Source of the DNA: Alteromonas marina
GTDB taxonomy: Bacteria > Pseudomonadota > Gammaproteobacteria > Enterobacterales > Alteromonadaceae
Assembly (NCBI RefSeq): GCF_000808575.1
Contig: NZ_JWLW01000006.1
Location: forward strand, 54,844 to 118,843
Length of the DNA stretch: 64,000 nucleotides
Reading direction: 5' to 3'
Both the position numbers and the translations under genes were made by a program. Below the pieces are notes generated by a model, which saw nothing but the letters and a program-made list of their open reading frames with translations, was not told the DNA's origin and did no database searches. Below are positions 12,943 to 25,600 of this stretch, in pieces (within the stretch, counting starts at the first letter, position 1; each line of letters begins with the position of its first letter).

Positions 12943-13753
12943 AGTGACTCCTGAATCGGTTATGTTCGGCAACCGGCATATTCTGTTTAATGGTTTCTCT
13001 TTCTGCAATATCTACTTTTGCCGAAACTAACCCTACGTCGGTTTTGCGTTCGGCAAGGGTCTCCCCCCAAGGCGACAGTACAAGACTGTGACCGTATGTT
13101 TCACGGCCATTTGCATGCACACCACTTTGATTTGCAGCTACCACAAAGCACTGCTTTTCAATGGCTCTGGCTTGCAACAACGCATGCCAATGGGCTTCTC
13201 CGGTGCGCTGGGTAAAGGCCGCTGGCAACACCAGAATATCGATATCGCCCATTGCAGTAAATAACCCCGGAAAGCGTACATCATAGCACACCGCAAGACC
13301 AATATTGCCTATTGGCGTTTCAACAGTAACCACCTTGCTGCCCGCTTCGGTTGTCGCCGATTCACGATAACTGCCCGTATTGTCGTTAACCGATACATCG
13401 AACATGTGAATTTTTCGGTAGTCTGCCAACACATCACCATTAGGGCCAAACAGTATGCAGGCTGCGGAAAACTTCTCTGGGCTATTGGTTTTCACTGGAA
13501 ACGTACCCGAAACCAGATAGCACTGGTATTGTGCAGCAAGCGCTGACAAACGTCGCTGAATTACGCCTTCGCCCTTTGTTTCTGCCACAGCAAGTTGGCC
13601 TTTGTCTTTACCGCCGAAATAAGCAAAACACTCTGGAAGCACAACTAAACTGTTTTTCTCAATCTTTGCCGATGCCATTTCGTTTGCAACGGTGTCGAGA
13701 TTTTCTTCCACGCTTGGCGCAGATGTCATTTGTAATGCAACTAAATTAACCAT
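12935..13753 (-). CDS. Carbon-nitrogen hydrolase (nitrilase family, Nit1/deaminated-glutathione amidase-like)
   Basis: 272 residues with the nitrilase catalytic set: Glu in [11 protein letters not shown], Lys in YRKIHMFD, and Cys in [14 protein letters not shown], plus a conserved second Glu in [17 protein letters not shown]. The RKIHMFD and CYDVRFP sequences are characteristic of the Nit1/Nit2 branch. Related enzymes hydrolyse deaminated glutathione, a side product of transaminases; that substrate is inferred from the branch. It overlaps yhdP (8 bases upstream) and tldD (8 bases downstream), so all three are likely translated from one message. This yhdP-nitrilase-tldD order is common in gammaproteobacteria. 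Confidence 0.88.
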   Translation of the reverse strand: MVNLVALQMTSAPSVEENLDTVANEMASAKIEKNSLVVLPECFAYFGGKDKGQLAVAETKGEGVIQRRLSALAAQYQCYLVSGTFPVKTNSPEKFSAACILFGPNGDVLADYRKIHMFDVSVNDNTGSYRESATTEAGSKVVTVETPIGNIGLAVCYDVRFPGLFTAMGDIDILVLPAAFTQRTGEAHWHALLQARAIEKQCFVVAANQSGVHANGRETYGHSLVLSPWGETLAERKTDVGLVSAKVDIAERETIKQNMPVAEHNRFRSHFV

Positions 13754-16700
13754 CGATCACCTCCATTTTAAGCCTGCGTACGTCATCTTCCGTTAATGGC
13801 CTGTCTTGCGGGTTGGCCGGTACAGGCGCATTTTGCGCAGGTAAGCTGATGTCTTTGCTGTTGCGCTCAACTTCGTCGAACTTAGGATCTTTTATGGTGC
13901 CTGTAACGCGATAGTTCACATTCGAAATAACTTTCGCAGAGGTTAGCACCTGGTCTATGGCAAGAGCAGCGAGTGCAGTAGGCGGCGTAGCCAAGAAATA
14001 CACTAAAAACGGTAAGTTCCCGGTTACGTTCGGTGCGAACGATACGTTGTAATTTAATCCACCAGTGTTGAGGTCGGTGAAGCCTGTGATCTCTATTTCA
14101 CCAGCGCCGCCGTCAATTTCAGTATCGTCGGTATACGCTTTGCCATTAACAATACTTAACGTACCGCCCATATCGTCGTAGAAAAACCCCTTAGCAAAAA
14201 CGTCTCGAAAATCGAGACTGAGCTTCCGCACTAACGAGTTCAAGCTAAACAGGGTAAAGATACGTGACCCCTTATCACTCAACTCAGTTAGATACCCATC
14301 TGACAGCGACCACTCAACATTACCGTTTAGCTGTTCAAACCCGAAATCCATCGGCGCATTTGGCCAGTTGATATCAAACGCCACGTTTGCGCTAGAATCT
14401 TTTATTCCTGATTCAACACCGTACTCTTTTAGCATCTGCCCAACGTCGGGAGACGTTAATGTTCCGTTTAACGCGCTTTGAATCTCGCCTCCCATGTGCT
14501 TCCAATAACCCGTTGCGGTAACGTTAGTTTCATCAGATTTCACTAGAAGCTGGCGAATGGCTAAACCATTCTCTTCCTTCGCGATGTCTAAGGTAACTTC
14601 ACCTAAATCGATGCCGTGCACGCCACAGGACTGACAATAAAAATAAATGGGCGGTAGCGTATTTGGGTCAATATTGTAGGGCGACACGCCTTCCTCATTT
14701 GGCATTGCACTATTCGTAGCTAACTCAACGCCGCTCTCTGAGTCGGCTTTTGTCGTCCCCCCGGCTTCAGCAGGCTTCTCTAGTGATAAATAGTCGGCAT
14801 TTATTTCAATGCCCTGCTCGTCTAAATCACTATTAATACGAATAGTGGCTCTTGCCTGAGGCGACGCTAAGTCTAGGATCCAATCTTTATTGCGTTCTGT
14901 TGCACTGAGCTGCGCATCTTTAATACTGTGGCCAGCAAAATTTAGCTTGTCGGCTTTGGCGAATATCCGCGAAGGAGTACCAAACAAATTCGCTTTTTTA
15001 CTTTCGTTTGATTGGATACTCGATTGAGCATTTGTTTTTGCAACGGCGGTGCTGGTGTCTTTCCCTTTACCGGAAAGTAACATATTTATAGTGGTAAACC
15101 ATTCTTGCACATCAGCTTGAGCTAGATTCGCACTGATACTAAAACCTGTACCAATGTTGGCTATATCGCTTTCGCCAAGTGCCAAGTGCGCACGTGAAAA
15201 CTGCATTTCTTTGTGCGGTAGTACGCCATCAAAACGAATGTTATCACCAAGTGACGCCTCCACATTTGATGCTTTGCTATCGCCTTTACTGGTAATAAGC
15301 AGCGGTAAACTGCTGCCCGCTGGCGTATCGAAGGGAGCAGGCAATACACTTTGTGTCGCCGTTAAATCTGCAGTCAAATTGGCAGTATAATTAAACCCAC
15401 TGTTTGAAAGCGACAGTTGGACTGTAGTGTTCCAATCACTTTCGCCGTCGATGTATTCGGTGAGATCCGTGTTCACATAGTTAGCGAGCGGGTGTACATG
15501 CCATCGCCCACCTAACTCTACATTTAGCTCGTATGTGTCGACCTGTCTACCGGATAGCGACAAGTTCACCGGCTGTTTAAGAAACTGCGCTTGAAGCCCA
15601 CTTGCGTCTATATCGCCATTAACAAATGACACCTCTCCCGATGCCTTATCAAATAGCATATTTGTAGTCGCAACAAAAACGGGGTTATCCGACAAGTGCG
15701 CCGTTCCCGATGCCACCACATCTTTGCCTTTAAACGGGATATCAAGCTTTATGTCGGCAGATAGTGGCCCGTTAATTTGCACGTCTTCGTTAAGTACTTT
15801 TCCTAAAGATTTTTTGAGGGACGAATCCATCATTAACGCGGTTAGCGCGTCCCCAGTGCCAGTACCATTGGCATAAATAATCAGGCGAGCATCTGGACTA
15901 AAGCTTGGAATGGCAGCCGACATATCACTGATTTTCATACCGGCAAGCGTCGCACTAGGGCTCTCCATCACTAATGCATTATTCACAAAATACAAAGATA
16001 GGTCTAAGTTATTAAGTGCCGGCCAGTCTGGCGCAAAAAGAAAATCCCCCTGCTCAATATCGACATACGCCTGAAAAATGCCCGTGTTGTCGTCAAACGG
16101 GAAGTCACTCGTGCGACCGTGCCACAGCACGCGCGCATTTGCGATTTCACCTTTTCCTGTAAATGCACGAGTAAGGTATTTGTCGGTATTAGCCCCCATT
16201 AAAGAAGGGGGAAATAAACTGCTCACCTCATTTAGCGCCAATGGGCTTACATCCACATAAAGCGACATAAACCCTGTCGACGTATTCAGTTTAAACTGAG
16301 GGTGAAGAGTAACGGCATCACTATTAAGCAGCATATCGCTGCCTTTTACTACCCACTGCTTGTCTTCGCTATCTATCTGCTCTGGGTAAATATAAAACTG
16401 GGATTTAAATAAGTTTATATTGACGTCTTTCTTAATTACGCCGTTGGCACTTAGTAAGCTATCCGCGCTCTCTAAGTAGATAGCGCCATTATTTTTATAC
16501 CAGAAAAAGTCTGCGTCTAGCGACGAAAGACCGGGTACCTTATCAGTTTTGTCCCACTGTAAATCTAGTACTTTAGCAGCTAAAGAAGGCTGGCCGTTGT
16601 GCCACTGAATCTGCAATGTCGCCAACTCGCCTTTTGGATTAAGCCCGCGTATTTCTTCTTCACTGGTATCATCCATGAAAAGCGGTAACAGCAGCAGAAA

Positions 16701-17741
16701 GGGGTTAATTTGCACTGGCTTTACGGTGTTTATCAGCGCATCACCATTTGCACTTATACTACCAATTAGGTCTGTTGTAAGGGTATCGTTGCTCGAATTA
16801 AGCACCAATTGATCCACTCGGACATTCCAGCCTCCCTGTCTGTTCTCATCGTTAGGCAACGCCTGGAGACTACCTCCGCTGATACCTGTTACCGTTTTCG
16901 CGCGGCCACTGCCCCACTCTAAAAGGCTTTCACTAAGCTCGGCTTGTACGCTTGTGACTTCACTTTGAGAAAAGTTAGTCCATACTTCAAAGTTTGCGCG
17001 GCTTTGCGCTAGTGGACGCTTGGTTTTGATGAGGTCGCTTACCCACGGAGAAATATCGAGCTCTTCTGCTTTGGCGTAGAACACGCCGTCAAAGTCTTCC
17101 CGCGTGCCCGTGATATCAATGATAAACGAGGCCGAGTTAGCCGCTAAATCTGCAACCTTAAGCTGACCTAAACCTTGGTGTCGCTCTTCATGGTTGTTCC
17201 ACGATAAACTTTCAATATCAAATGAATTGGTTTCATTAAGATGAGTGACAGATACCACCCCGTCTTCTAACGAGAAGCTTTGAAGCTGCTCCAAAAACAG
17301 ACGCTCTAGCGCATTTACTACAGGGAAGTTATTCTTATCGCCTCCAGAAAGGCGATCGGCGTCAATATCAAGCTTAAGACCACGTAGCTCGAAACGGGTG
17401 GATGAGATAAGTTGGTGGCGTAGCGATTCCCAAAAATCTAGCTCGACGTAGATTTGCCTGATATCCAATGCAACAGGGCTAGCATCGTTTTTAGCCAACG
17501 ACACCGAATTGAGCACAATACTTGGACCATTGCGCTGCCAAACAGCATGCACACTTTGAATGGATAGGTTTACGCCATAACGCTCATTAATATAGTTTTC
17601 CAACAGGTGTTTGTTGTGCTCAATATGCGGCAGAGCATAGCGTGCAGCGCTTAAAACAAGCGCGAAAAGTACAAGCAATACGGCGAGTAGCAGCCAAAAC
17701 TTTTTAAGTAGATAAGCGGCTACCGACGAAAAATTTGTCAC
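13746..17741 (-). CDS. yhdP: AsmA-like envelope lipid-transport protein YhdP
   Basis: A 1331-residue protein, close to the usual size for YhdP (TIGR02099 family). A single N-terminal transmembrane helix (about 12-32, KKFWLLLAVLLVLFALVLSA) anchors a very long periplasmic region made of repeated beta strands, as expected for an AsmA/TamB-type bridge. The C-terminal AsmA_2 part has FSLNSLVRKLSLDFRDVFAKG and GAGEIEITGFTDL, both typical of the family. In E. coli, YhdP with TamB and YdbH carries phospholipids to the outer membrane. The start follows the rng stop by 26 bp, and the end overlaps the nitrilase start. Confidence 0.92.
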   Translation of the reverse strand: MTNFSSVAAYLLKKFWLLLAVLLVLFALVLSAARYALPHIEHNKHLLENYINERYGVNLSIQSVHAVWQRNGPSIVLNSVSLAKNDASPVALDIRQIYVELDFWESLRHQLISSTRFELRGLKLDIDADRLSGGDKNNFPVVNALERLFLEQLQSFSLEDGVVSVTHLNETNSFDIESLSWNNHEERHQGLGQLKVADLAANSASFIIDITGTREDFDGVFYAKAEELDISPWVSDLIKTKRPLAQSRANFEVWTNFSQSEVTSVQAELSESLLEWGSGRAKTVTGISGGSLQALPNDENRQGGWNVRVDQLVLNSSNDTLTTDLIGSISANGDALINTVKPVQINPFLLLLPLFMDDTSEEEIRGLNPKGELATLQIQWHNGQPSLAAKVLDLQWDKTDKVPGLSSLDADFFWYKNNGAIYLESADSLLSANGVIKKDVNINLFKSQFYIYPEQIDSEDKQWVVKGSDMLLNSDAVTLHPQFKLNTSTGFMSLYVDVSPLALNEVSSLFPPSLMGANTDKYLTRAFTGKGEIANARVLWHGRTSDFPFDDNTGIFQAYVDIEQGDFLFAPDWPALNNLDLSLYFVNNALVMESPSATLAGMKISDMSAAIPSFSPDARLIIYANGTGTGDALTALMMDSSLKKSLGKVLNEDVQINGPLSADIKLDIPFKGKDVVASGTAHLSDNPVFVATTNMLFDKASGEVSFVNGDIDASGLQAQFLKQPVNLSLSGRQVDTYELNVELGGRWHVHPLANYVNTDLTEYIDGESDWNTTVQLSLSNSGFNYTANLTADLTATQSVLPAPFDTPAGSSLPLLITSKGDSKASNVEASLGDNIRFDGVLPHKEMQFSRAHLALGESDIANIGTGFSISANLAQADVQEWFTTINMLLSGKGKDTSTAVAKTNAQSSIQSNESKKANLFGTPSRIFAKADKLNFAGHSIKDAQLSATERNKDWILDLASPQARATIRINSDLDEQGIEINADYLSLEKPAEAGGTTKADSESGVELATNSAMPNEEGVSPYNIDPNTLPPIYFYCQSCGVHGIDLGEVTLDIAKEENGLAIRQLLVKSDETNVTATGYWKHMGGEIQSALNGTLTSPDVGQMLKEYGVESGIKDSSANVAFDINWPNAPMDFGFEQLNGNVEWSLSDGYLTELSDKGSRIFTLFSLNSLVRKLSLDFRDVFAKGFFYDDMGGTLSIVNGKAYTDDTEIDGGAGEIEITGFTDLNTGGLNYNVSFAPNVTGNLPFLVYFLATPPTALAALAIDQVLTSAKVISNVNYRVTGTIKDPKFDEVERNSKDISLPAQNAPVPANPQDRPLTEDDVRRLKMEVIDG

Positions 17742-17767
17742 ATTTTGCCTTTGTATACGTTAATGCA

Positions 17768-19234
17768 TTACATCATGACGACGTCGTACTTATCCTGATT
17801 GTACAATGTTTCTGTTTGAACCTTGATTTGTTTAGACACAAATACTTCCAGTTCTGCCAGCATATGAGACTCTTCACCCATTAAGGCTTCTGCCACTTTA
17901 GGTGAAGCGTAAACCACAAACTTGTCTGCGTCGTAGGCGCGATTCACCCGTACAATTTCACGCATAATTTCAAAGCAAATGGTTTCAATGGTTTTTACCG
18001 TGCCTCGCCCTTTACACACCGGGCATTCTCCGCACAATATATGCTCAATGCTTTCACGGGTGCGCTTACGGGTCATTTCAATTAGCCCTAGCGCAGTAAA
18101 ACCGTGAATATTTATCTTGGCTCTGTCCTTGTTCGTCGCCACCTCTAATGAGTGTAAGACACGTCGTTTGTGGTCTGGTTCAATCATATCGATGAAGTCG
18201 ATAAGGATCATCCCGCCCAAATTGCGCAATCTTAACTGACGGGCAATGGCCTGCGTCGCCTCAATATTGGTGTTAAAAATCGTTTCTTCTAAGTTCCGGT
18301 GGCCAACAAAAGCGCCCGTATTAATATCGATTGTGGTCATCGCTTCGGTCTGATCAATGATCAAGTAGCCGCCAGATTTTAAATCGACACGGCGTTCCAA
18401 GGCTCGCTGCGCCTCATTTTCCACATCGTATAAATCAAAAATAGGTCTATCACCCGGGTAGTATTCGAGCTTGCCGTTCATTTCAGGCACGTACTCTTTG
18501 GTGAACTGGTGAAGTTCGTTGAATGATAGTTTCGAGTCGATACGAATTCTGTCGAGCTCTGTACCAACAAAGTCGCGTAGCACTCGTCGTGCTAGCGGTA
18601 AGTCTTCATAAAGCACGTTCGACTTACGCTTTTTCATACGCGACTGAATTTTATCCCACAGCCTTCGCAAAAATGCTGCGTCGGACTGCAGTTCGTTTTT
18701 GCCCACGCCTTCAGCCGCAGTACGCAGAATGAAGCCACCGTTTTCATCACAAAACTCTTGCACCAGCGACTTTAAGCGCTCTCTTTCTGCTTCTTCTTCA
18801 ATGCGTTGAGATACGCCTACGTGAGTCACCGAAGGCATAAATACAAGATAACGGCTGGGGATAGTAATGTCTGTGGTAAGGCGTGCGCCTTTGGTACCGA
18901 TAGGATCTTTCACTACCTGAACCACAATATCTTGACCGTCTCGCACCAACTCGCGAATGTCTTGCTTTTGAATATGGCTTGCCGAGACTTCTTCAGCAAT
19001 TTCATTGTGAATGACAATGTCAGATGCATGTAAGAAGGCGGCCTTTTCTAAACCGATATCAACAAATGCTGCCTGCATTCCCGGTAATACACGGCTAACT
19101 TTACCGCGATAGATATTGCCAACCAAACCGCGTTTGGTATGACGCTCTACGTGAATTTCTTGCAGTATTCCGTTTTCAATAAGCGCCACCCGTGACTCTG
19201 ACGGGGTAACGTTAATAAGCAGTTCAGCACTCAC
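17768..19234 (-). CDS. rng: Ribonuclease G
   Basis: 488 residues, almost identical in length to E. coli RNase G. It starts MSAELLINVTPSESRVALIENG, followed by an S1 RNA-binding domain (about 38-125, GNIYRGKVSRVLPGMQAAFVDIG). The DNase I-like catalytic part has TTIDINTGAFVG and LIDFIDM, which hold the magnesium-binding aspartates, and the zinc-link CGECPVCKGRG. It lacks the long C-terminal scaffold of RNase E. It matures the 5' end of 16S rRNA and degrades some mRNAs. Its ATG overlaps the stop of maf by four bases, and it lies downstream of mreBCD-maf as in many gammaproteobacteria. Confidence 0.95.
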   Translation of the reverse strand: MSAELLINVTPSESRVALIENGILQEIHVERHTKRGLVGNIYRGKVSRVLPGMQAAFVDIGLEKAAFLHASDIVIHNEIAEEVSASHIQKQDIRELVRDGQDIVVQVVKDPIGTKGARLTTDITIPSRYLVFMPSVTHVGVSQRIEEEAERERLKSLVQEFCDENGGFILRTAAEGVGKNELQSDAAFLRRLWDKIQSRMKKRKSNVLYEDLPLARRVLRDFVGTELDRIRIDSKLSFNELHQFTKEYVPEMNGKLEYYPGDRPIFDLYDVENEAQRALERRVDLKSGGYLIIDQTEAMTTIDINTGAFVGHRNLEETIFNTNIEATQAIARQLRLRNLGGMILIDFIDMIEPDHKRRVLHSLEVATNKDRAKINIHGFTALGLIEMTRKRTRESIEHILCGECPVCKGRGTVKTIETICFEIMREIVRVNRAYDADKFVVYASPKVAEALMGEESHMLAELEVFVSKQIKVQTETLYNQDKYDVVMM

Positions 19235-19821
19235 GACACAACTCCAAATGCATTAAGTAATTGGCGGGTTTCGTACAGTGGTAGGCCTATTACGGCACTT
19301 GCACTGCCGTTAATGGAAACTACAAACTCACCACCAATACCTTGAATAGCGTAACTCCCTGCTTTGTCGGCAGGTTCTCCTGTTTCCCAGTATGCGTCAA
19401 TTTGCTCATCCGTCAATGCTGCAAAAGTCACAGATGTGGCAATTACTTGAGTCTGTTGCTGAGCGTTATCAAGCACACAAATAGCGGTAAGGACGTCATG
19501 AGTTTTACCAGAAAGCATAGTGAGAATGCGCTTAGAATCTGCTTTATCTTCTGGCTTGCCAACACTTTGTCCGTTAAACGATATTAGCGTGTCGCTGGCC
19601 AGAATAACCTTGTCGTCGGTCATTGCCTGCTGATCCTCAAGGCATGCTTTCACCGCTTGGGCTTTTTCACTGGCAAGCCTTGCGACAAGCTCCTTCGGTG
19701 GCTCGTTGTCACGGGGCGACTCGTCAATATCGGCAGGCTGTATTGTATGGGCTATGTTCATTTGCTTGAGCAAAGCAGTGCGTCGTGGAGAGGCTGACGC
19801 TAACACTACCGATTTTGTCAT
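19231..19821 (-). CDS. maf: Maf-family nucleoside triphosphate pyrophosphatase (YhdE type)
   Basis: 196 residues. VVLASASPRRTALLKQM is the Maf signature and nucleotide-binding start. DESPRDNEPPKELVARLASEKA, ILASDTLISFNGQSVGKP and the C-terminal DKAGSYAIQGIGGEF complete the active site. Members of the YhdE branch hydrolyse dTTP and UTP (and modified bases), which limits misincorporation; in some bacteria Maf also affects septation. Its place between mreD and rng is the standard one. Confidence 0.92.
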   Translation of the reverse strand: MTKSVVLASASPRRTALLKQMNIAHTIQPADIDESPRDNEPPKELVARLASEKAQAVKACLEDQQAMTDDKVILASDTLISFNGQSVGKPEDKADSKRILTMLSGKTHDVLTAICVLDNAQQQTQVIATSVTFAALTDEQIDAYWETGEPADKAGSYAIQGIGGEFVVSINGSASAVIGLPLYETRQLLNAFGVVS

Positions 19822-19857
19822 TGGCTTACCTTTGGTTTAATCGAGAACGTGTTCGGG

Positions 19858-20334
19858 TTACGAAATTGAAAACTGTCTGCGCGTGCGTCGAAGCAGCCAA
19901 AATACCCACGGCCACAACACCATAGACGTTACAACGGGCCACAAATAATCAACCCGGAAATAAATATCAGTCAGCAGGTGCTGCACCCAAAATGTAAGTA
20001 AGTGATATAGCGCTGATAATAGACCGATAATAATGGCTTGCTGCCAAACGGAGTAATTTCTTAGTCTTTGGTAATTGGCCGCTAATATATAAACACAAAT
20101 ACTTAGGCCGAAACTATGAATACCCAACGTTGTGCCCACAAGCACATCCATAGCAACACCAGTTAAAAACGCCACACCCACATTCACTCTGTGAGGCAGT
20201 GCCATACTCCAGTAGGCAAGCACAACTAGCACCCAGTCAGGGCGGTATACATCTACTTGAGTGGGCAGTGGAACAATTTGCAATACAAGGGCGACTAGCA
20301 GGCTTATCCAAATAACGAGGTTACGTTTACGCAT
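19858..20334 (-). CDS. mreD: Rod-shape determining protein MreD
   Basis: Start set at ATG 20334, which overlaps the mreC stop by eight bases; a longer in-frame start at 20379 would lie inside mreC. The product has 158 residues and about five hydrophobic helices (LVIWISLLVALVLQIVPL, then several to the C-terminus), with the typical RPDWVLVVLAYWSMALPHRVN and GVAMDVLVGTTLGIHSF sequences. It is an inner-membrane member of the elongasome with MreB, MreC, RodA and PBP2. Confidence 0.93.
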   Translation of the reverse strand: MRKRNLVIWISLLVALVLQIVPLPTQVDVYRPDWVLVVLAYWSMALPHRVNVGVAFLTGVAMDVLVGTTLGIHSFGLSICVYILAANYQRLRNYSVWQQAIIIGLLSALYHLLTFWVQHLLTDIYFRVDYLWPVVTSMVLWPWVFWLLRRTRRQFSIS

Positions 20335-21220
20335 CTGAAGACTCTTCCTCGTTGTCTGCTGGCTTGCTTGCCTTTTCATCGGTGTCTAATTCAGGCTCAC
20401 CTTCGGCGCCCCACAAAAGCAACAAATGCCGAAGCCTGTCTAAATTAGCTAACGGCGTAGCAATGACACGTGCAAAAGGGCGACTTTCATCTCTCACTAC
20501 CTGCTTAACGGTGGCGACGGGATAGCCCTCCGGGAAAACCTTACCCAGGCCCGATGAAATAAGCGTATCGCCTTCTTGAATATCTACGCTGTGCGGTACA
20601 TGCTCAAGGTATAATTCATTTAATGCACCGCTGCCGGTGGCAATAAAGCGAATATCGTTACGCAACGAACGAACTGGAATGGCGTGCGTAACATCAGCAA
20701 TCAGAAGTACGCGACTATTGGTAGAGCCTACTTCCATAACTTGGCCCACAACGCCATTATCATCAATAACTGGCTGAGATAGATAAACCCCATCAATGGC
20801 CCCTTTATTGATAACAACCTGCTGGCTATATGGGTTTTTATCTACCGCCATTAGCTCAGCAACCATTTTCTTAGACGCTAGGCGCACGGGGGCTTGCAGC
20901 AGTTCGCGAAGCTGCGCATTTTCTTTGGCGATAACCTCAAACTGCTGAAGCTTTTCGCTCATAAGCAACAGCTGGTTATTCAGCTTTTGATTTTCCGCCA
21001 GTAACTGTTCTTGAGAGGTAAGGCGCTGGGCGCTCTCACTAAGCATCAATCCAGGAAGGTTAGCAATATACTGCAGCGGGCTCATTAAAGAGTTGAGGTA
21101 CACTCGCGTCGATTTAAAGCCATCCATCTTGTGATCTACAAATATCAGAGTGACCGACAGCACAAGGGCCAGCGTAAGTCTGATATTTAAAGAAGGACCG
21201 CGAGTAAAAATAGTATCCAT
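20327..21220 (-). CDS. mreC: Rod-shape determining protein MreC
   Basis: 297 residues: an N-terminal inner-membrane helix (about 12-28), a periplasmic coiled coil (about 60-110, QEQLLAENQKLNNQLLLMSEKLQQFE) and the double beta-barrel domain with QQVVINKGAIDGVYLSQPVID and TLISSGLGKVFPEGYPVA. The C-terminal tail is acidic (EGEPELDTDEKASKPADNEEESSDA). It links MreB filaments to the peptidoglycan synthases. It is separated from mreB by 37 bp that form a hairpin. Confidence 0.95.
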   Translation of the reverse strand: MDTIFTRGPSLNIRLTLALVLSVTLIFVDHKMDGFKSTRVYLNSLMSPLQYIANLPGLMLSESAQRLTSQEQLLAENQKLNNQLLLMSEKLQQFEVIAKENAQLRELLQAPVRLASKKMVAELMAVDKNPYSQQVVINKGAIDGVYLSQPVIDDNGVVGQVMEVGSTNSRVLLIADVTHAIPVRSLRNDIRFIATGSGALNELYLEHVPHSVDIQEGDTLISSGLGKVFPEGYPVATVKQVVRDESRPFARVIATPLANLDRLRHLLLLWGAEGEPELDTDEKASKPADNEEESSDA

Positions 21221-21228
21221 GATACAAA

Positions 21229-21252
21229 TAAGGCAACCTTACGGTTGCCTTT
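21229..21252 (-). terminator. Intercistronic hairpin between mreB and mreC
   Basis: AGGCAACC / GGTTGCCT stem with a 4-base loop; on the minus strand it is followed by TTATTTG. It may be a partial terminator lowering mreCD relative to mreB, or an RNA-processing site. The T tract is imperfect. Confidence 0.6.
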
Positions 21253-21257
21253 CCTGT

Positions 21258-22656
<1,399 letters not shown>

Positions 22657-25600
22657 CTAGTTATTGATTTGTTCCCGCTTGTAAATGATGTTGTCGTTTC
22701 CTCTATAAACACCATAGGTTAGCGTGGCACTAGGCGGGTTGTCGGCTTCACCATCTTCATCCCAATCCCACAGCAACCATGCTTCGGGGGTATAAGTTAA
22801 CGGATAATTACCCGCCCCATTTGGCGATGATAAGCGCATACCTTCGCCGGTGACGTACGCACCTTCACTTAGGGTTCCGTCTTCAGAAGAAACTAGCTCG
22901 CCTGAGACATCATTTATATTAGCGTGAGCAAAGTCTGTGCAGCTATCGTACGTGTTTATGCGCCACGTTTGACCATCCCAGTATTGAGTACGAAGGGGAA
23001 GCAATAAGGCTTCATCTGCACCGCCATAGTTGTTAATTAACGTAGCTCGGCCGTAGGCGAAGCTGATCGCATCACCAAAATCGTCAACACAGAAACCCGT
23101 GCAAGAAAGCCCATTAAAGTTTGCGCTCTCAATTTGTCCACTATCAGCCACTAGTGCAATAGATGCGTCCATATATGCTCCGTCGAGTGCTGTGCCACCC
23201 AAGCGGCTAAATGCTATATCATTGTCAGAAAAGGAAATTTGACCTGTAGCTCCGCTTTGAGGCCATGAGATCGTGTTTGTATTTTCTAAACGGTCTAACA
23301 AACTCCCGTCGTGCTCAACCTGTAAACCAAGGCTTGTTAGTTTGTCGAAGCCACCATAGTAGTTCACAGTGCGGCTGCCATTTTGGTTAAGGGCAGTAAG
23401 AGTAAAGCTAACCTCATTAATCGGTTGGTCAAAATAGTTAAACCCACCACTGGCAGTACATGCTGCCACCACGTTCCCTGTCAGTGAAAAATTCGAAGGC
23501 GCAAACCTTCCCACGTTATCGACTTGGCCCAATACCGTGGTGTTGTTCAAGTATGCACTTTGAGCTGCAATAGAAATGACACCCACTTCATCATAATTAA
23601 CGGCCAAGTTAACTTTACCTTCATTATCAAAGTTAACGCTGTTGGTACTTAAAGACCCTGCTGTTCCCCCTGCTGGCAAGGTTTGTTGAGGCGTTAAGGA
23701 GACACTTCCTGAATAGTGTTCGGCTGTGTTGTTATTGGCTAAGTCAGCGAAATTATCTGGTACACCATCATTATTACTATCTTCGCCATCAACCCACTGC
23801 ACAGTACGAAGACCTAGTACAAAGTTTTCACCCGTGCGCTTCAGCAGTGATCCACTCGCGTTAGTCGCATACCCGTTGGGATTGGTACTAGTGCCACTGT
23901 CATTTAAAATATCCATTGCAAAACCGAAAGGGCGAACCGTGAAGATATTTGAAGACCCTGATATTGCCGTCCTGTCAGTAATTGCTCCTGTGAGCGACAA
24001 TTCACCTGCATCAGGATACTGCAACGTAAACTCAGCGCGAGCGTTTGCATCGAACTGTAGCGCGAATGTTTCAGCTGACAACCCCAGTTGATACGTGTTG
24101 CTATCATTAGAAAAGGCCAGCTTGTTCAAGCAATTGCTAGCGCTTGCACAGCTGTAGTTAAGGTCCACATCCACAATTTTGTTTTTTAAGAGTTCCGTAT
24201 TGCCGCAGGCCTCGACAGCATAAGTTTTACTGTTAAAACCTTGATCAGATGGTTTGCCTGATAGTTGGGTTACGATGGTCGCGTTATTGTCGGTAAGATT
24301 CTTAAACACTAAACCATCATCTACAAAATCAATCTTACATCCTTCAATACCTACTTCTTTTCCGCCAATAAAGCAGCGAAGCTGAGATGATGGTGTTTCT
24401 CCTAGCGTTGCAAGCTTTGTATCGTTTCCTTTCAGGCTGTCTAGCGCTAACGAAATTTGTCCCGTAAAAGAGACGACATCGTTTCCGCTCCACTGGAAAT
24501 TGGCGTTATTTTGAGGAGAGAGATTAACCGTTGAAGGTTGAGAATAAATGAGATCGCAATCCACATCTGCGCATGCTTTTAGTGTTATTTGTTTAGCCGC
24601 ACAGCTACTGCCTTTATTATCAGCTAATTCATAGCGATAGTGATTGAGTACTTCGATAACCTCGCGACCACATATGCCGGGTATATTATTCGGTACTTCG
24701 TTCGCGGTTACTTTAAGAGGAGCGGGAATACCTGCCGTTGTTGAAGAAATAGATTCGATCCCTCCGCCGGCATTGAATCGCCCAACAAGGGTTTCATCAC
24801 TAACATTAGCAAACGTCACCGTGCCTTTAGCAATAACTAGCGCTTTGGGGTTAGAACCATCAATAACTACGTCACCGTCTACATAAATCGCTAGGTAAGC
24901 ACCATCAGAAACGGTAACGTTGACATTTGCCATAACGAAGCGGGTTGGCTCGCCAATTGGATTTGTACCTGGATCGGAAATATAGATGCGTGTAGGGGCT
25001 ACGACGTTATAGTTGCCCGCTGCCATCAGCACATTCTGCCTGTTGAAGTAGTAATCTCCCGCTAAATTACCGGCGGTTATTTCGGGGCCGCTGTCATCAA
25101 CTGTAATACTCGGTATTGCTCTGGCTTGTGACTCGGTCAGTGAGTCTGTGTTATTTACGGTACAGTCAACACCCGGCTCACCACATTTAGGGTAATCCGC
25201 TGTGCCAGCTGTCCCTCCGGGGATTAATTGAGTTGCACTTAGTACGCCGCTGTTTTCATCGATAATACGGCTATTCGCGGGAAGATTAATGGCCGAGCCG
25301 CCAAATGCTGCTACCGCGCCAGGAAATGCCACGTCACAGCTTGGCACCTCACCACTGAACACAAACTCTGATGTCATAGCCAGAATGCTTGCCTCTTCTT
25401 CGGCGTGATTACGCTCCGAGTCTAAACTTCGGTCTTCATCAACGCGAAGCCCTAATCTGTTTTTGTTTACTTGGCAGCTACGTAACCAGCCACCGTCTTG
25501 GCCGTTGCGACTAATCTTACTTGCAGCAACAAGTGGCGTTTGAGAATAATTGTTCTTAAAATTGTTGCGGAAACAGCCATCACTCCACCCCTGAATAAGT

